Below, one piece after another: positions 25,801-34,837 of a stretch of DNA of 64,000 nucleotides; positions within the stretch are counted from its first letter, which is position 1; each line of letters starts with the position of its first letter. Origin of the DNA: Hirundichthys speculiger (taxonomy: Eukaryota > Chordata > Actinopteri > Beloniformes > Exocoetidae); contig JAGFBZ010000576.1 in NCBI GenBank assembly GCA_018398805.1, positions 473,001 through 537,000 of the forward strand, given 5' to 3'. The notes below the pieces were generated by a model. That model saw nothing but the letters and a program-made list of their open reading frames with translations, had not been told where the DNA came from and did not search any database. Position numbers and translations under genes: made by a program.

Positions 25801-28800
25801 GCAGTGCACTTGACAGCATCATGGTTGAGCTAGCAGGCAAACGCGTATTTAAAAACATCTAACATTTAATCTAACCTTGAAATAAACGCTGATCTTTAAC
25901 GTGACTCTGAATGGCCCATGGACTCCTCTGGCAAACGTGTCTATAAATGTTACTTTATATGATTTGTTTTTCGTGGGTTTTATGCATTTGTATTTCAGCT
26001 GTGTTATAAATGAAGTTCAGTGGCAGCAAAAAGAAAAAAACGCTGAAGACGTTTGCAAACAATTTCAAATAGGCATATTGAGCCAATTGACCACAAGTAA
26101 AGAACTATATTGTCACATGAAAACATCTTAAAACTACATTCAGCCACAAAACAACAAGTTATAATTAGGGATGCACCGAAATGAAAATTCTTGGCCGAAA
26201 CCGAAAACCGAAAATGAAGAAACCAAGGCCGAAAGCCGAAAACCGAAACGCCGAAATAAATTATTATGCCAATTATTAGTACCATTGCATTCATGGCTAT
26301 GACTGTGTACTAACCTCACTAAAATCAAGGCATTACCATTGCATAAATTAATATTGATGCTACAAAGAATAAATTAATTGCAAAATTATGAAAATATTTA
26401 TTAGCACTGACATTACAACAATGCACAATATAAAACAAAATTCAAAATAAAATGTTTAACTTGACCCCACTCAGGTGTACATTAAATAATAATACAGGCC
26501 TATAACTGACTGGCCTGCTGAAAGATTGTAAAAATGTTCTCTCATAAAAACACAGTGCATTTAAGTCAAGTGCATTTAAAAAAAATTCTCTGTAGGACTA
26601 CAACAAAAATATCTGCAGCTATAAGCTCATGGACGTGAGCTGCAACAACATTAAACAGCTCAGGTCAGGGGCGAAAATCCCATTTCATTTGGGGGGGGAC
26701 AATAAACAGTAAAATTTCAGAGAGTAATTCCTGGGGGGGACATGAAAAAAAAAAAAATGTTCTCTCCCTCTCTCTCTCTCCTGCTCCTGTGGAACTTGCC
26801 TTGCAGGGTTGAGCCCACAGCCTGTTGAATGTTAGAAAAAGTAATAATAGTAGTTGTAGCATTGTTGTGTATCAGTGCATATTCTACCTGTATACAGGTT
26901 TTTCAATGTTCAAACTGAAAAATCAACAATGGTATTAGGTGGTATTATTATATTGTAGTGTTGTATTTTTGACAAACAAAATACAACAACATATTACAAC
27001 TACGCCATTAAATATGCCAACTTAAAAATGCAAAAGTAAAATACAATTAAAAATCCCTTCCACGTTTAAATGACACACTCGCTGACACATGGAGCTGCTG
27101 GTAGCCCCGCCTGTTAGAAACAGCATGTGGACTAAACCACTTTGAGAATTAGGGGGGGTCGCAATGTTTCAACAATTAAAAAAAAAAGGCTTTTTACGTT
27201 TATAATTTGCAGCGCTTGTGTTGTACTTTTATTGAACATGACTATATTATTATTCAATTGTTTTTGTGTGCTTACAACGATTTTTTTGGGGGGGACAACT
27301 TTGTGGAAGGGGGGGACACGTCCCCTGTGTCCCCCCTGGGATTTCCGACTGGCTCAGGTAAACACACGTCTGCTCGGTATGGAATAACGGGGCTCAATGT
27401 GCTCGATCAGCCTACGAAATCCCACATCCTCTACAACAGAGAACGGCTGATCATCTAAGGCAATGAATTCCATTATTTTTTGTGTAATGCCCTTTGCCTT
27501 GGCACCATCACTGGAAAACTTTCTTGCCTTTTCAAATACGTCCGCCACAGACGGAGTGGGCGCGCTCGGAGGGATTTTCCTTTTCTGTGCTGCCGCCTTC
27601 TCATATTCAGAATGGCGATGGGGATGTTTGGATTTCAGGTGATAAATCAAACCCGACGTGGAGAAACTCGTTGCAGATTCACCCCCTCTTGAAATTTCAG
27701 CGTTACATGTTTTACAAATCGCTATCCGTGGGTCTTTCTCAGATATATTGAAATACGTCCACACCACAGACATGTTGGCCCCAGACAAGCGTGCTGGCCA
27801 CGGTTTTTGTTCGTCATCACAACATTCTGTTTCGGCCGTGTTTTTTCGGTGATAAAAGTCTTTCGGCCGAAAACCGAAAATGCACTTTTGGGCCATTTTC
27901 GGCCGAAAATTTTCGGTGGCCGAATTTTCGGTGCATCCCTAGTTATAATGTACTCTTTTACTTCTTTTTCCTCTGACACACATATGCATATTGAGAAATA
28001 GCTGATCAAACTGGTCAGAAGTCATCATACAGGATCCAGTCAGAACGGAAACTGCCCTGACCAGACTCGTGCATCGACATTATTTTAACTCATGGAGGCC
28101 GTGTGTAAACATAAAAGAGAAGAGATTTCAGATTCAAACATCATTTCACATTGCAATATTTTGTGCTGCTGCACCGGCAGTCTTGTCTTGTGACGATGTA
28201 AGGTATTGTAAGAAATAACGGCAAATTTGTAGGAACTTACTGGTTTCCAGATTGCATAGGGCAGTGTGTGTTGTATACAGCCTGCTGAGAGAAGGATCTC
28301 CAGGAACCAGGGGAGGCATATATTGAACTCTGAAACACACAAAATGAAAGTCTGTGATGCTAAAAATATACAATAAAATAAATCAAATTTGCAAATAGAA
28401 CTGTGCAGGTTTTAAGAGCCAACAAATTTTCTCATGATGGTAAAATATGAATAATAAAGCACCTTGATATTAATCCTTCAGGTGGTCGATACAGTATATT
28501 TAGTGTGAATAAACACTAATAATTATTATTATTCTTTTTAAATCAAAGTGCTTTTCCTCACAACACACCATGTCATGTGTAAAAGTCACTACTCACTCTT
28601 TTAATCCTTTTCTTTTGGGTTTAAAAAGATAATAAAATCATTATCTAATCATGGTTCATACTATTAGGCAAATATAAGCTTGGATGAACAATAACAAATA
28701 TTTTTTCCACCATGCCATTATTTATTTTACAAAAAGTAAGTCAAAAGGAAAAATATAATAATATGAGAAATATAAAGTACTTCCATGATGCAATTGCCTA

Positions 28801-30882
28801 AACATCCATCTTTAGCAGCAATAACTTGAAATAGGTGTTTCTCGTGAGAGACTTTATCAGTCTCTCATTGTGGAGGAATTTTAGCCCACTTTTAAAAAAT
28901 ATTTCCTCATTGAGATTTATGGCTATTTACTTATACAAATGTCTCTTAACAGTCCACCACAGTATCTCAATAGGGTTCAGGTCTGGACTTTGACTGGACC
29001 ATTCCAAAACCTCCATTCTTTGATTTTTCAGCCATTCTGATGCAGATTTGCTGGTGTACTTTGAATCACTGTTATGTTACATGACCCTATTTACCCTGAT
29101 GCTTAGCTATAAGACAGATGGCCTCACATTTAGCTCGAGCAGACTGTGGTATAAAGATGAGCACATAATTGGCTCAATAACTGCAACCTGCTCTGGTTCT
29201 ATGGCTGCCAAACAACTCCATATCATCAACCCTCCATAACTGTCAGCAGTGTTTCCTATGAAATGCTGTGTTTGGTTCTTGCCAAACATGATGGTGGGCA
29301 TTAACGCTGAACAACTCCACTTTGGTCTCATCGGTCCTTAGGACATTGCAACAGAAGCCTTGTGGTTTGTTCATGTGCAGTTTTGTGAACTTCAGTGTGA
29401 CTTCACTAATCTTTTTAGACAGAACAGGCTTTCTCCTTGCAACCAAACGATCTGTACTTGTTCCATCTTTCTAAAAGAGCTGGGATGGACTTTAATATTC
29501 GACATACTCAGCTTTTTCTGTATTTCTCTGAGAACTCGTCTGACCTTGGGTTAAATTTACTGGGATGCCCACTCCTGAGAGGATTGGGAACTGTCTTAAA
29601 CACTTTCCACTTGAGACAAAACTTTCTCCCTGTAGAATGTTGAACTCTAAATTGTTTGGAAACACTTTCATAACACTTTCTAAATCAATGTGCTGCAACA
29701 ATCGCTCCTCTAAGACCATTGCTTCCCTCTCAGTTTTGTGTTAACACACAGAAATGTTTAACATCAGCAAACTTCCAAAACCCGTGTCCGGCTCCTGTTG
29801 GCAGGTTTTAATTTTCCGGTCCCCATTAACCGCGGAAATTAAGGGATCACTGTATATCCTACAGAAGCCCAAGCAATGCTTTCTTTTTGGATCCATTTTT
29901 GTAAAGTAAATAATGCTACAGTGAAAAATGCTATATGTTGTTGTTGGTCTGAGATTGTATTTACAGAGAAAAAAATCAACCTTTTTCATGACAGCACTAA
30001 AGGTATGCCTCCATCAGTGCATGTTGATAACTGATAGCAATGAACAAGATGTTCAGATAAAGTCTGTTTCATTCCAGGATCTACAGTCGACCTATATGAG
30101 ATGACGGTGAATGTGCGGGTTTCATTTCCCCGTGAAAATGAATACGCCCCTGATTACTTCAGTCCATCAAAGGTTCAATTTGATATACCAATGTTTTGAG
30201 AAATTCTTTGGAATTTGAGTTACCAGGTCACTGAAACAGAAGTGGGAAAAACTTGTTTACGGTGCTCAAACAAATTTGGGACTATTTCTTTGGTTAAAAA
30301 TACTCCACACTTAACTTGTCACTCTGTTTAAAACAGAAATCCATAGAAACAACAGTAGTAATTACCTTATAACTTTAACGTGTAAAATAAAACTGTGTTG
30401 CCTAGATACTACTAGGAAAATTGGTGTTGTGAATTTTTAATAAAACAGAAATGCAAGGAACTTTACAAACTGGATCACTAATTTTTCTAACTTCAAATGA
30501 CAGTTATTTACCGCAAACCAGATGTAACAGTTTATGTGTAACTAACTTTATGTGTTTATTAGTTTTATTTAGAGCTTGTATATGTTTATCTAATAAAGTA
30601 CAATGATGGTTCGCAGGTTAATTTAGTTTATCTACCCTTCGTTTAATTTCTTATGTTTTGTACTTAATAAACTATTACATGTACGGACTTATACAGTAAG
30701 CTGAACTGAAGTGTATTTTTCATATTATATAAACTTGAGCATTATGGTTTAAGTCTATTAGGTCTATCTGGTATAATGGAAATAAAGTCCAAACAAAGTA
30801 CCTCCATGTTTGGGGGGGCCACAGAGAACAAGCTGCTGTCCAGCTGAGGGCCTTCTGGATGCAGGTAGTTCTCCCCGTCCAT
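8612..30882 (-). CDS. Unrecognised multi-exon gene, span from putative start codon to stop
   Basis: Inferred from exon-like blocks on the minus strand with consensus splice sites. In transcript order they are 30802-30882 (start), 28241-28329, an uncertain exon at 24860-24914, 23889-23932, 18908-18982, 18286-18409 and 8612-8724 (stop). Junctions 23889/18982 and 18908/18409 are phase-compatible and read through without stops. The 18286 exon ends phase 0 while the last exon best begins after phase 1, so at least one exon is probably missing. Predicted peptide is polar and rich in Ser, Asn and Gln, with no membrane segment, signal peptide or zinc finger. I do not recognise the family. Introns hold most of the transposons described here. 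Individual exons are better supported than the whole chain. Confidence 0.5.
9033..9100 (+). repeat. (TG)n(TA)n compound microsatellite
   Basis: A short TG tract is followed by about 28 TA units, ending 20 bases before the Tc1 element. TA-rich DNA fits the TA target preference of Tc1/mariner elements. Confidence 0.95.
9854..9929 (+). repeat. Imperfect hairpin inside AGGGCCCTATG element, copy 1
   Basis: TTCTGTTATCA pairs with TGATAACAGAA across an inner stem CAGTTTGTCAT / ATGACAAACTG. The same hairpin position exists in copy 2. Confidence 0.7.
10515..11053 (+). repeat. Dispersed repeat inserted into copy 1, ending in a perfect hairpin
   Basis: It is absent from the matching position of copy 2, where TATATACATA runs directly into AATATTTTTACACAGACAAT. 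It contains the familiar fish-repeat words GAGCACAGACCTCCACCAAA, TCATCAAAATCCATACATAG and CTCCTTGGAGGAGGT. The end forms a perfect 15-bp stem at 11019-11033 and 11039-11053 with a 5-base loop. It probably derives from a non-LTR element tail; the class is uncertain. Confidence 0.65.
11248..11810 (+). pseudogene. Tc1 transposase C-terminal remnant
   Basis: A 146-codon open frame (11367-11807) gives CFSGAGLGPLVPVKGTLNAP, FLFQHDCAPVHKARS and LDWPAQSPDLNPIEHLLDEL. These match the C-terminal half of DDE transposases of the Tc1 family, with the second catalytic Asp (QHDCAPVHKA) and the PDLNPIE motif. The N-terminal helix-turn-helix region and the first Asp are lost to the insertion. The frame just upstream (SRFSIWQCDE) is disrupted. 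Confidence 0.85.
11886..15320. other. Stretch without recognised gene
   Basis: Intronic or intergenic. A CT tract lies at 14491-14516. A weak 30-nt exon-like segment near 12.9 kb (CTGCTGCTGCAG acceptor) was not accepted. Confidence 0.4.
15361..15427 (+). repeat. (GATA)n microsatellite, first tract
   Basis: About 16 uninterrupted GATA units within copy 1 of the tandem duplication. Confidence 0.95.
15479..15562 (+). repeat. 28-bp minisatellite, three units
   Basis: Three successive 28-bp units, starting AATTCAAGGTTTTAATGAGG; the second duplication copy has only one unit. Confidence 0.9.
15616..15671 (+). repeat. (GATA)n microsatellite, second tract
   Basis: About 14 GATA units within copy 2 of the tandem duplication. 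Confidence 0.95.
16020..16930 (+). repeat. Dispersed fish repeat, diverged
   Basis: The left part has CACCTGTGTGGGTTTCCTCT and CTGCCTCCCACAGTCCAAAG. The right part ends CCCTGGACAGGATGCC then GAGGATGGATG. These are the usual end words of a very common vertebrate dispersed repeat. The middle (about 16150-16850) may be unrelated. Confidence 0.5.
18150..18200 (+). repeat. Fragment of the same dispersed repeat
   Basis: GACCCTGTATAGGATTAAAC then ATAATGGATGGATGG matches the end of the common repeat seen at 16.9 kb. Confidence 0.5.
18286..18409 (-). CDS. Minus-strand gene, internal exon
   Basis: A strong acceptor (CTCTTTTCTCCAG) and a weaker donor (GTTGGT) bound 124 nt. One frame is open throughout: QYHLNNSTTNNILDMPMDMH, then LGFSEVNFSNTSFPKNRDLS and Q. 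The other two frames have stops. The composition and in-frame continuity with the 18.9 kb exon make this one of the more convincing coding blocks. Confidence 0.65.
18908..18982 (-). CDS. Minus-strand gene, internal exon
   Basis: The exon starts after GCTTTTTTCTGTTGGGAG and ends at donor GTAAGA. It reads TKSVSNINKAQGDGWYEGKA and DLHM, ending with TG of a Trp codon completed by the next exon. GDGWYEG resembles the local sequence of some SH3 domains, but the flanking residues do not fit an SH3 fold, so no domain is claimed. Confidence 0.5.
18983..23888. other. Intronic stretch without recognised gene
   Basis: Contains poly-T/poly-A runs and a (GT)n tract at 22770-22802. Exon-like pieces near 20.3 and 22.7 kb failed the phase test. 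Confidence 0.4.
22770..22802 (+). repeat. (GT)n microsatellite
   Basis: About 16 GT units. Confidence 0.95.
23889..23932 (-). CDS. Minus-strand gene, internal exon
   Basis: A very good acceptor (TTTTTTGTTTCCAG) and donor GTAACC bound a 44-nt exon. Only phase 0 is open, giving SSLTEQTCCERTYI plus TG of a split codon. The next exon at 18982 supplies T, making Cys and continuing the frame. Confidence 0.5.
24860..24914 (-). CDS. Possible exon of minus-strand gene
   Basis: Donor GTAAAT and a modest acceptor (GTCAACAG) bound 55 nt. If real, it carries the reading frame from phase 2 of the 28.2 kb exon to phase 0 of the 23.9 kb exon, giving AAAAVIIMCSETVPQCTQ. Other acceptors in this block give different frames, and a longer open frame overlaps it, so this is a tentative call. 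Confidence 0.25.
25742..25786 (-). other. Possible microexon
   Basis: A GC-rich island with acceptor TTACAATTTCAG. Donor GTATAC or GTAGAA would give 36 or 45 nt (KTNSIRPSSER in one frame). It could sit between the 28.2 and 24.9 kb exons, but only the longer form avoids a stop at the next junction. Confidence 0.2.
26666..27351. mobile_element. Non-autonomous hAT-like element inside the hAT transposase
   Basis: Flanked by a perfect 8-bp duplication GCTCAGGT (26658-26665 and 27352-27359). The ends are CAGGGGCGAAAATCCCA and TGGGATTTCCGACTG (imperfect inverted repeats), with G-rich subterminal GGGGGGGAC blocks. It is 686 bp with no coding capacity. Its exact target duplication means it inserted after the host hAT element. 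Confidence 0.9.
27354..27896 (-). pseudogene. hAT transposase fragment with BED zinc finger
   Basis: A 180-codon open frame; the likely native start is the Met at about residue 42 (MSVVWTYFNI, near 27773). Residues 46-95 form a BED finger: aromatic VWTYF, CKTC, then HLKSKHPHRH supplying two His ligands. After it come IMEFIALDDQPFSVVEDVGF and EPRYSIPSRR, typical of ZBED-like hAT transposases before the dimerisation and catalytic region. The frame ends at the target site of the inserted element (27352-27359). Beyond that insertion, LFNVVAAHVHELI near 26650 continues the family pattern. The DDE/hATC core is not present. Confidence 0.88.
28241..28329 (-). CDS. Minus-strand gene, second coding exon
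   Basis: Acceptor GTGTGTTTCAG and donor GTAAGT bound an 89-nt block. Entered in phase 0 from the 30.8 kb exon it reads SSIYASPGSWRSFSQQAVYN and THCPMQSGN with no stop, ending in phase 2. All three frames are open, so the frame rests on the upstream phase. Confidence 0.55.
28656..29850 (-). mobile_element. Decayed Tc1/mariner element
   Basis: Antisense Tc1 transposase sequence is recognisable over about 28850-29750. Precise ends are not clear. The tract GTCCCCATTAACCGCGGAAA then TTAAGGGATCACTGTAT near 29820-29855 may be a separate element's end. Confidence 0.7.
28940..29740 (-). pseudogene. Tc1 transposase pseudogene
   Basis: Read on the minus strand across frame breaks. KVFPNNLEFNI (helix-turn-helix side, 29492-29719) is followed by RRKPVLSKKISEVTLKFTKL, LHMNKPQGF, RTDETKVELFSVNAHHHVWQ (first catalytic Asp, 29243-29446) and YGGLMIWSCLAAIEPEQVAV then LLELNVRPSVL (29107-29331). 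At least two frameshifts and in-frame stops make it non-functional. Confidence 0.85.
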
Positions 30883-30890
30883 GGCCAACG
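30802..30890 (-). CDS. Minus-strand gene, putative first coding exon
   Basis: A strong acceptor (CCCACCCTCACCTCAG on the minus strand) precedes 8 nt of 5' UTR, then ATG at 30882 in a good context (GCCATGG). The reading frame gives MDGENYLHPEGPQLDSSLFS and VAPPNME (27 codons) and ends at donor GTACTT in phase 0. The acceptor upstream of the ATG implies at least one noncoding 5' exon at higher coordinates, possibly near 53.9 kb. The block is clearly GC-richer than its surroundings. Confidence 0.6.
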
Positions 30891-31536
30891 CTGAGGTGAG
30901 GGTGGGCATCAGACCACAGCTTCACACATGACTGCTAGATGACTTCGACTGTACACCCTTCTACCCACCCGTGTGCTGGCTGTATATGAGGGTACTTCTA
31001 ACAAGGGCAAACACTCTCCATGACCTGGGGGAAAAGATGGAGATAAAGAAGATGCAGAAATATGGAGAGAAGGACGAAGATTTTAGAGAGTTAAGCAAGA
31101 TCAATATCACATCAAAATTTAGCTAATATGTGAAGGAGTGAATAAGTCATTGAAATTTAGCAAGTGCTGCACTACAATGGCTTATTTTAGTCAAACTCAG
31201 TGAGCAAAACAATAAATGTAAATGCATATACAATGACTGGCTGTATATTTAATTTGACAAGAAGACACGATTTATTTACACCTAAAGAGATAAAGACACA
31301 ATAACAAGAATGAAAGCTCATTAAAAAAAAGGGTTTATGGGTAAAACTCAGATCTTGTGCACAATGCACAGTTTGAAATGATATGGGCTGATTGAAAGTC
31401 CCCTTTAGCTGGTTGTCATTTGACATTACTGAAGGTTCCACATTCATTCGAGGACCAGTTATCACAGCAGGAGAGCAAGTACAGTGCAAACCATATGGAA
31501 AGTAGAGATGTTGAAAGAAAAAAAAAAGCTGCACAT

Positions 31537-31565
31537 GGTTTTATACTTTTATAAAGTATAAAACC
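31537..31565 (+). repeat. Perfect 13-bp hairpin
   Basis: GGTTTTATACTTT and AAAGTATAAAACC pair perfectly around TAT. Confidence 0.95.
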
Positions 31566-31570
31566 ACTAT

Positions 31571-31618
31571 AGGTGCTCCCTATAGCTAGAACATAAATTC
31601 CAGCTATAGGGAGCACCT
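31571..31618 (+). repeat. Perfect 17-bp hairpin
   Basis: AGGTGCTCCCTATAGCT (31571-31587) and AGCTATAGGGAGCACCT (31602-31618) pair perfectly around a 14-base loop, immediately after the previous hairpin. Confidence 0.95.
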
Positions 31619-32966
31619 TAAAAAGTATTTATGTCTGAGGTGACAATATGTAACAGTTTTACAGTTCACACTGAATGTGATGAACATAACTACAGGTTAG
31701 ACTGGCTAAACCAGACCGACTGGACACACAAGGACACAGAAGGTTTTCCCAATCTCTTTATCTTTGTCATGTACACAGGTACATTTTCCTTGGGTAGCAG
31801 TTATTATATATCCTCTGCTTTACTCACATTCCCTCTGAAAACAGTGAAGTATTCAAGAAAGGTTTTCTGTGTTTTTTCAAAAAAAAAAAAAAATACCCTG
31901 ACACTTTCCAGATAAAAACTAAGCCTAAAAAGGGATTTTGTAGGCTTACGGGTAGAGATTTTTCTGTAAATGTTTCCATGTGTGCTGTTCAAGCATACAG
32001 ACCAGTGACAAATTAAAGGAAAAACCCGAACTCTACAACACTTAACTTCAGGTTTTCTGACAGATCTTTTCACACACATCCTTTCACAGCAGGGATTTTA
32101 CCAGCATGATTTAGATTCACTGTAATTCTAAACAAAGTTGTTCTGACGGATCACCTTTATTCCATAATAAAATATTTCTATCCTGATGGGAGTTGTCCCG
32201 GGATCACAAGAGTAGGGATGTCCCGATCACGTTTTTTGGGTCCCGATCCGATTCCGATCTTTTAATTTGGATGATCGGCCAATTCCCGATTTTTCCCGGT
32301 CCGATTTCCCTTTTTTGCGTGGGCAAACAGAGTTTAATTTCCCATGCATTTTATTTCCTTTGTACAATTAATAAATAGGCCTGCATCCAAGCTGAGATTA
32401 ATAGCTTTTATTATCTCATAAAATAAACAATAACTTATTTAAACACTCTTCTTTCTTTCTTTTTTCTTTGTGAGAATTATTATAAAACACATTTAGTTAT
32501 AGAACAGTGACTGTTAAACAGTCTCAGTAAAAGAACATAGCACTTCCATTTAAATAACAGCAGGTGAACTTGGCTAGCAGTTTAAGGCAATGAAAACACT
32601 AGCAGAAGTCTTTGCAATCAATGAAATCACATCAAAATAAAAATAACATTAAATATTAACTTAAAAAAATGTAGTGCCAAATAAAGCATTTTCTCCTATT
32701 ATTCTCCACCTACTGCATTCACTTCAAAGTGTAGTGAAGGTTCTTGTTAATGAACACCAACATCTGTGCCATCTCAGGTGACAACTAGGGATGTCCCGAT
32801 CAGGATTTTTTGGACCCGGTCCGATTCCGAGTCATTTGATTTTGAGTGTCTGCCGATACCGAGTCCCGATCAGATACTTTCATAACACATTATAAAAAAA
32901 ATGAACAAATACAGAATAAACAGATCCAGGTTGTCTCCCATTTTTATTTTTTTTTTTAACACTTAA

Positions 32967-33372
32967 AGGTGGGGTAGGTGTTGTTTTTTTGCAACACTTT
33001 TTACAATATTGCCTGAAAACCTTTTCACATTCCCATTGCACCCACTGAAATAAAATGTTTGCAAAAAAAACTAAACGTTTTGGTCCAGTCTAGAGGGTAT
33101 AATCAGAGAAAAACTCTGACCAATCAAAATAGTGATGATCACTATTTTGATTGGCTGCATAATACGTCCATCAAATATCAATGCACTCCCACCCACCCCT
33201 CCCTCCCTCCCTGCGGTTCATGTAGTCGTGAATCGTGTGAAGGCGTGGTTTCGAGGGGTGAGCTGAAGAGGAGGAGGCGGAGCCTTTGGGAGGAGGGAGG
33301 GAGTGTATATTTTCAAAATCTCACTTGAGTTGGATTGCTGGAACCGTTTTTCAAACAACACCTACACCACCT
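32967..33372. mobile_element. TTAA-flanked MITE (piggyBac-like)
   Basis: The inverted ends are AGGTGGGGTAGGTGTTGTT and AACAACACCTACACCACCT. TTAA is present on both sides (32963-32966 and 33373-33376), the target used by piggyBac elements. It is 406 bp with no transposase. The superfamily is inferred from TTAA alone. Confidence 0.7.
33121..33156 (+). repeat. Near-perfect palindrome in the MITE
   Basis: CCAATCAAAATAGTGAT is followed at once by its inverse ATCACTATTTTGATTGG with a single central base. Confidence 0.9.
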
Positions 33373-33490
33373 TTAAACAGTGCACCTCTCTTTGAGGTAG
33401 CTTCAACAATTAAGTAATAACAAATAGTGCACCAGTATAACAGAACTTCTGTGAAGTAACTTGAACGATCAAGTATAGTACACGTATTAA

Positions 33491-33866
33491 CTAGTAAAAA
33501 AATGTTACTACATTGTGTTGAGAAAGCAAGCCCTCATGTACGCAAAGTTGGCAAGAATGCACAACACAGCCCACACTCCGCACCCTCATCTTACCCATAG
33601 CTTTCTTCATATTAGCAGCGTTGTCGCGCAAAATTACGTGGACCCGTTGCTTGTTGATACCCCAGTTGTTTCGCATTTTCTCTATTGTCTGTTTGATGCC
33701 GCTCTGCTGTGTGGGATCCGCGAAATTCCTGGGCATGCAGGGTCGCACGGCGTAAAACAAAACTAGAGTCGACCCACTGAGCGGTGAGGCTTAAGAGGGA
33801 CATCGGAGCCACAGACGAACTCCAGACGTCTGTTGTGAACGAAATGAGGGGCGTGTCTGATAACAA
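33491..33866 (-). pseudogene. hAT transposase remnant
   Basis: Two overlapping minus frames give SDTPLISFTTDVWSSSVAPM, LLSLTAQWVDSSFV and ATLHAQEFRGSHT, then (frameshift) IKQTIEKMRNNWGINKQRVH, VILRDNAANMKKAM and VGCVVHSCQLCVHEGLL. TTDVWSS, TDN-like RDNAANM and GC-x-x-H-x-x-QL are landmark motifs of the hAT catalytic region. The frameshift and missing ends show it is dead. Confidence 0.85.
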
Positions 33867-34208
33867 GACAAGACGTTTGTCCTTAACCCTCTTTTGAAGT
33901 GCTGGCAGAGCTTATTATGTTAGTGGGTTTCCTGGAACCCCTTTCTGACATGCCTTCTCGCCACTATTTTACAGAGAAAGCTCTCACAATAAAATGTTGT
34001 GATCTGTTCATGCATTATATGCAGGTGAGAGTTTTCTACTAGGGTATTGTCTGTGATAATAAGCTTGAAATAAATAGCGGTGATCAAAATAGTGAGAATA
34101 AAATATATATCCGATTTGAGATCGGGATGCAACATACGATTTCGATCAATTCTGAAACCACGTGATCGGCCCGATTTCTGATCATGAGATCGGATTGGGA
34201 CAACCCTA

Positions 34209-34803
34209 CATAAGAGCCACCAAAATATATTAAGTGTGAAAGTGAATTGAATGATTCAAACTCCTCAAACTCAGTTGAACACCATTGTCAGATTTTTTGG
34301 GGAAAAAAAACACAAACAAAATAATTTTCTCTGCTGTCAAAATACCAGATGATGATTTCTACAAAAATCCTTCCATTTATCTTCATAGTAGGACTTGAAT
34401 AATCATTATAAAGGTTTAGTAAAGCTGTTCTGGTGGCATGTGGTAGCCTGTAAGACATGTTATTCCCCTTTTTTTTTTTTTTTTATACCTTGATGCACTT
34501 TCCTGAGTTATCAATGGCATGTCGGTGGCATGCTTTGGTAGAAATGCAAAATTTACCCCCAGATGTCACCAGTTTGACAAGTGAAACATCAAATCTTTTA
34601 GCACTTTTCACTTCATGTCTGCCTAACATCAGCAACACCCTCTTCCCTCAAACTAATCAAACTGCTACCCTCCTTCCCCTTGTCCTTCCTTCATTCCTTT
34701 GCTCAGTTTGCCCTCAATCTGGTGCACAGGCCAGACATGCTCACTGGGGACAAAGCTGAGGTAATAAATCCTAATGGAGTTCATGTGGGTCTAAAAGAGG
34801 ACC

Positions 34804-34837
<34 letters not shown>

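Larger units (their letters stand above)
26166..27941 (-). mobile_element. hAT-type transposon with intact ends
   Basis: It begins TAGGGATGCACCGAAA and ends with the exact inverse TTTCGGTGCATCCCTA. It is flanked by a perfect 8-bp target duplication GTTATAAT (26158-26165 and 27942-27949), diagnostic of hAT elements. Subterminal CCGAAA repeats occur at both ends. The transposase lies on the minus strand and is interrupted by a second element. Confidence 0.93.
32213..34208 (-). mobile_element. hAT-type element, composite
   Basis: It starts TAGGGATGTCCCGATCACG and ends GATCGGATTGGGACAACCCTA, with flanking CACAAGAG (32205-32212) and CATAAGAG (34209-34216), an 8-bp target duplication with one change. 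A second copy of the end motif (TAGGGATGTCCCGATCAGG) at 32786 suggests two related elements fused or nested. It contains a minus-strand transposase remnant and an unrelated MITE. Confidence 0.8.
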
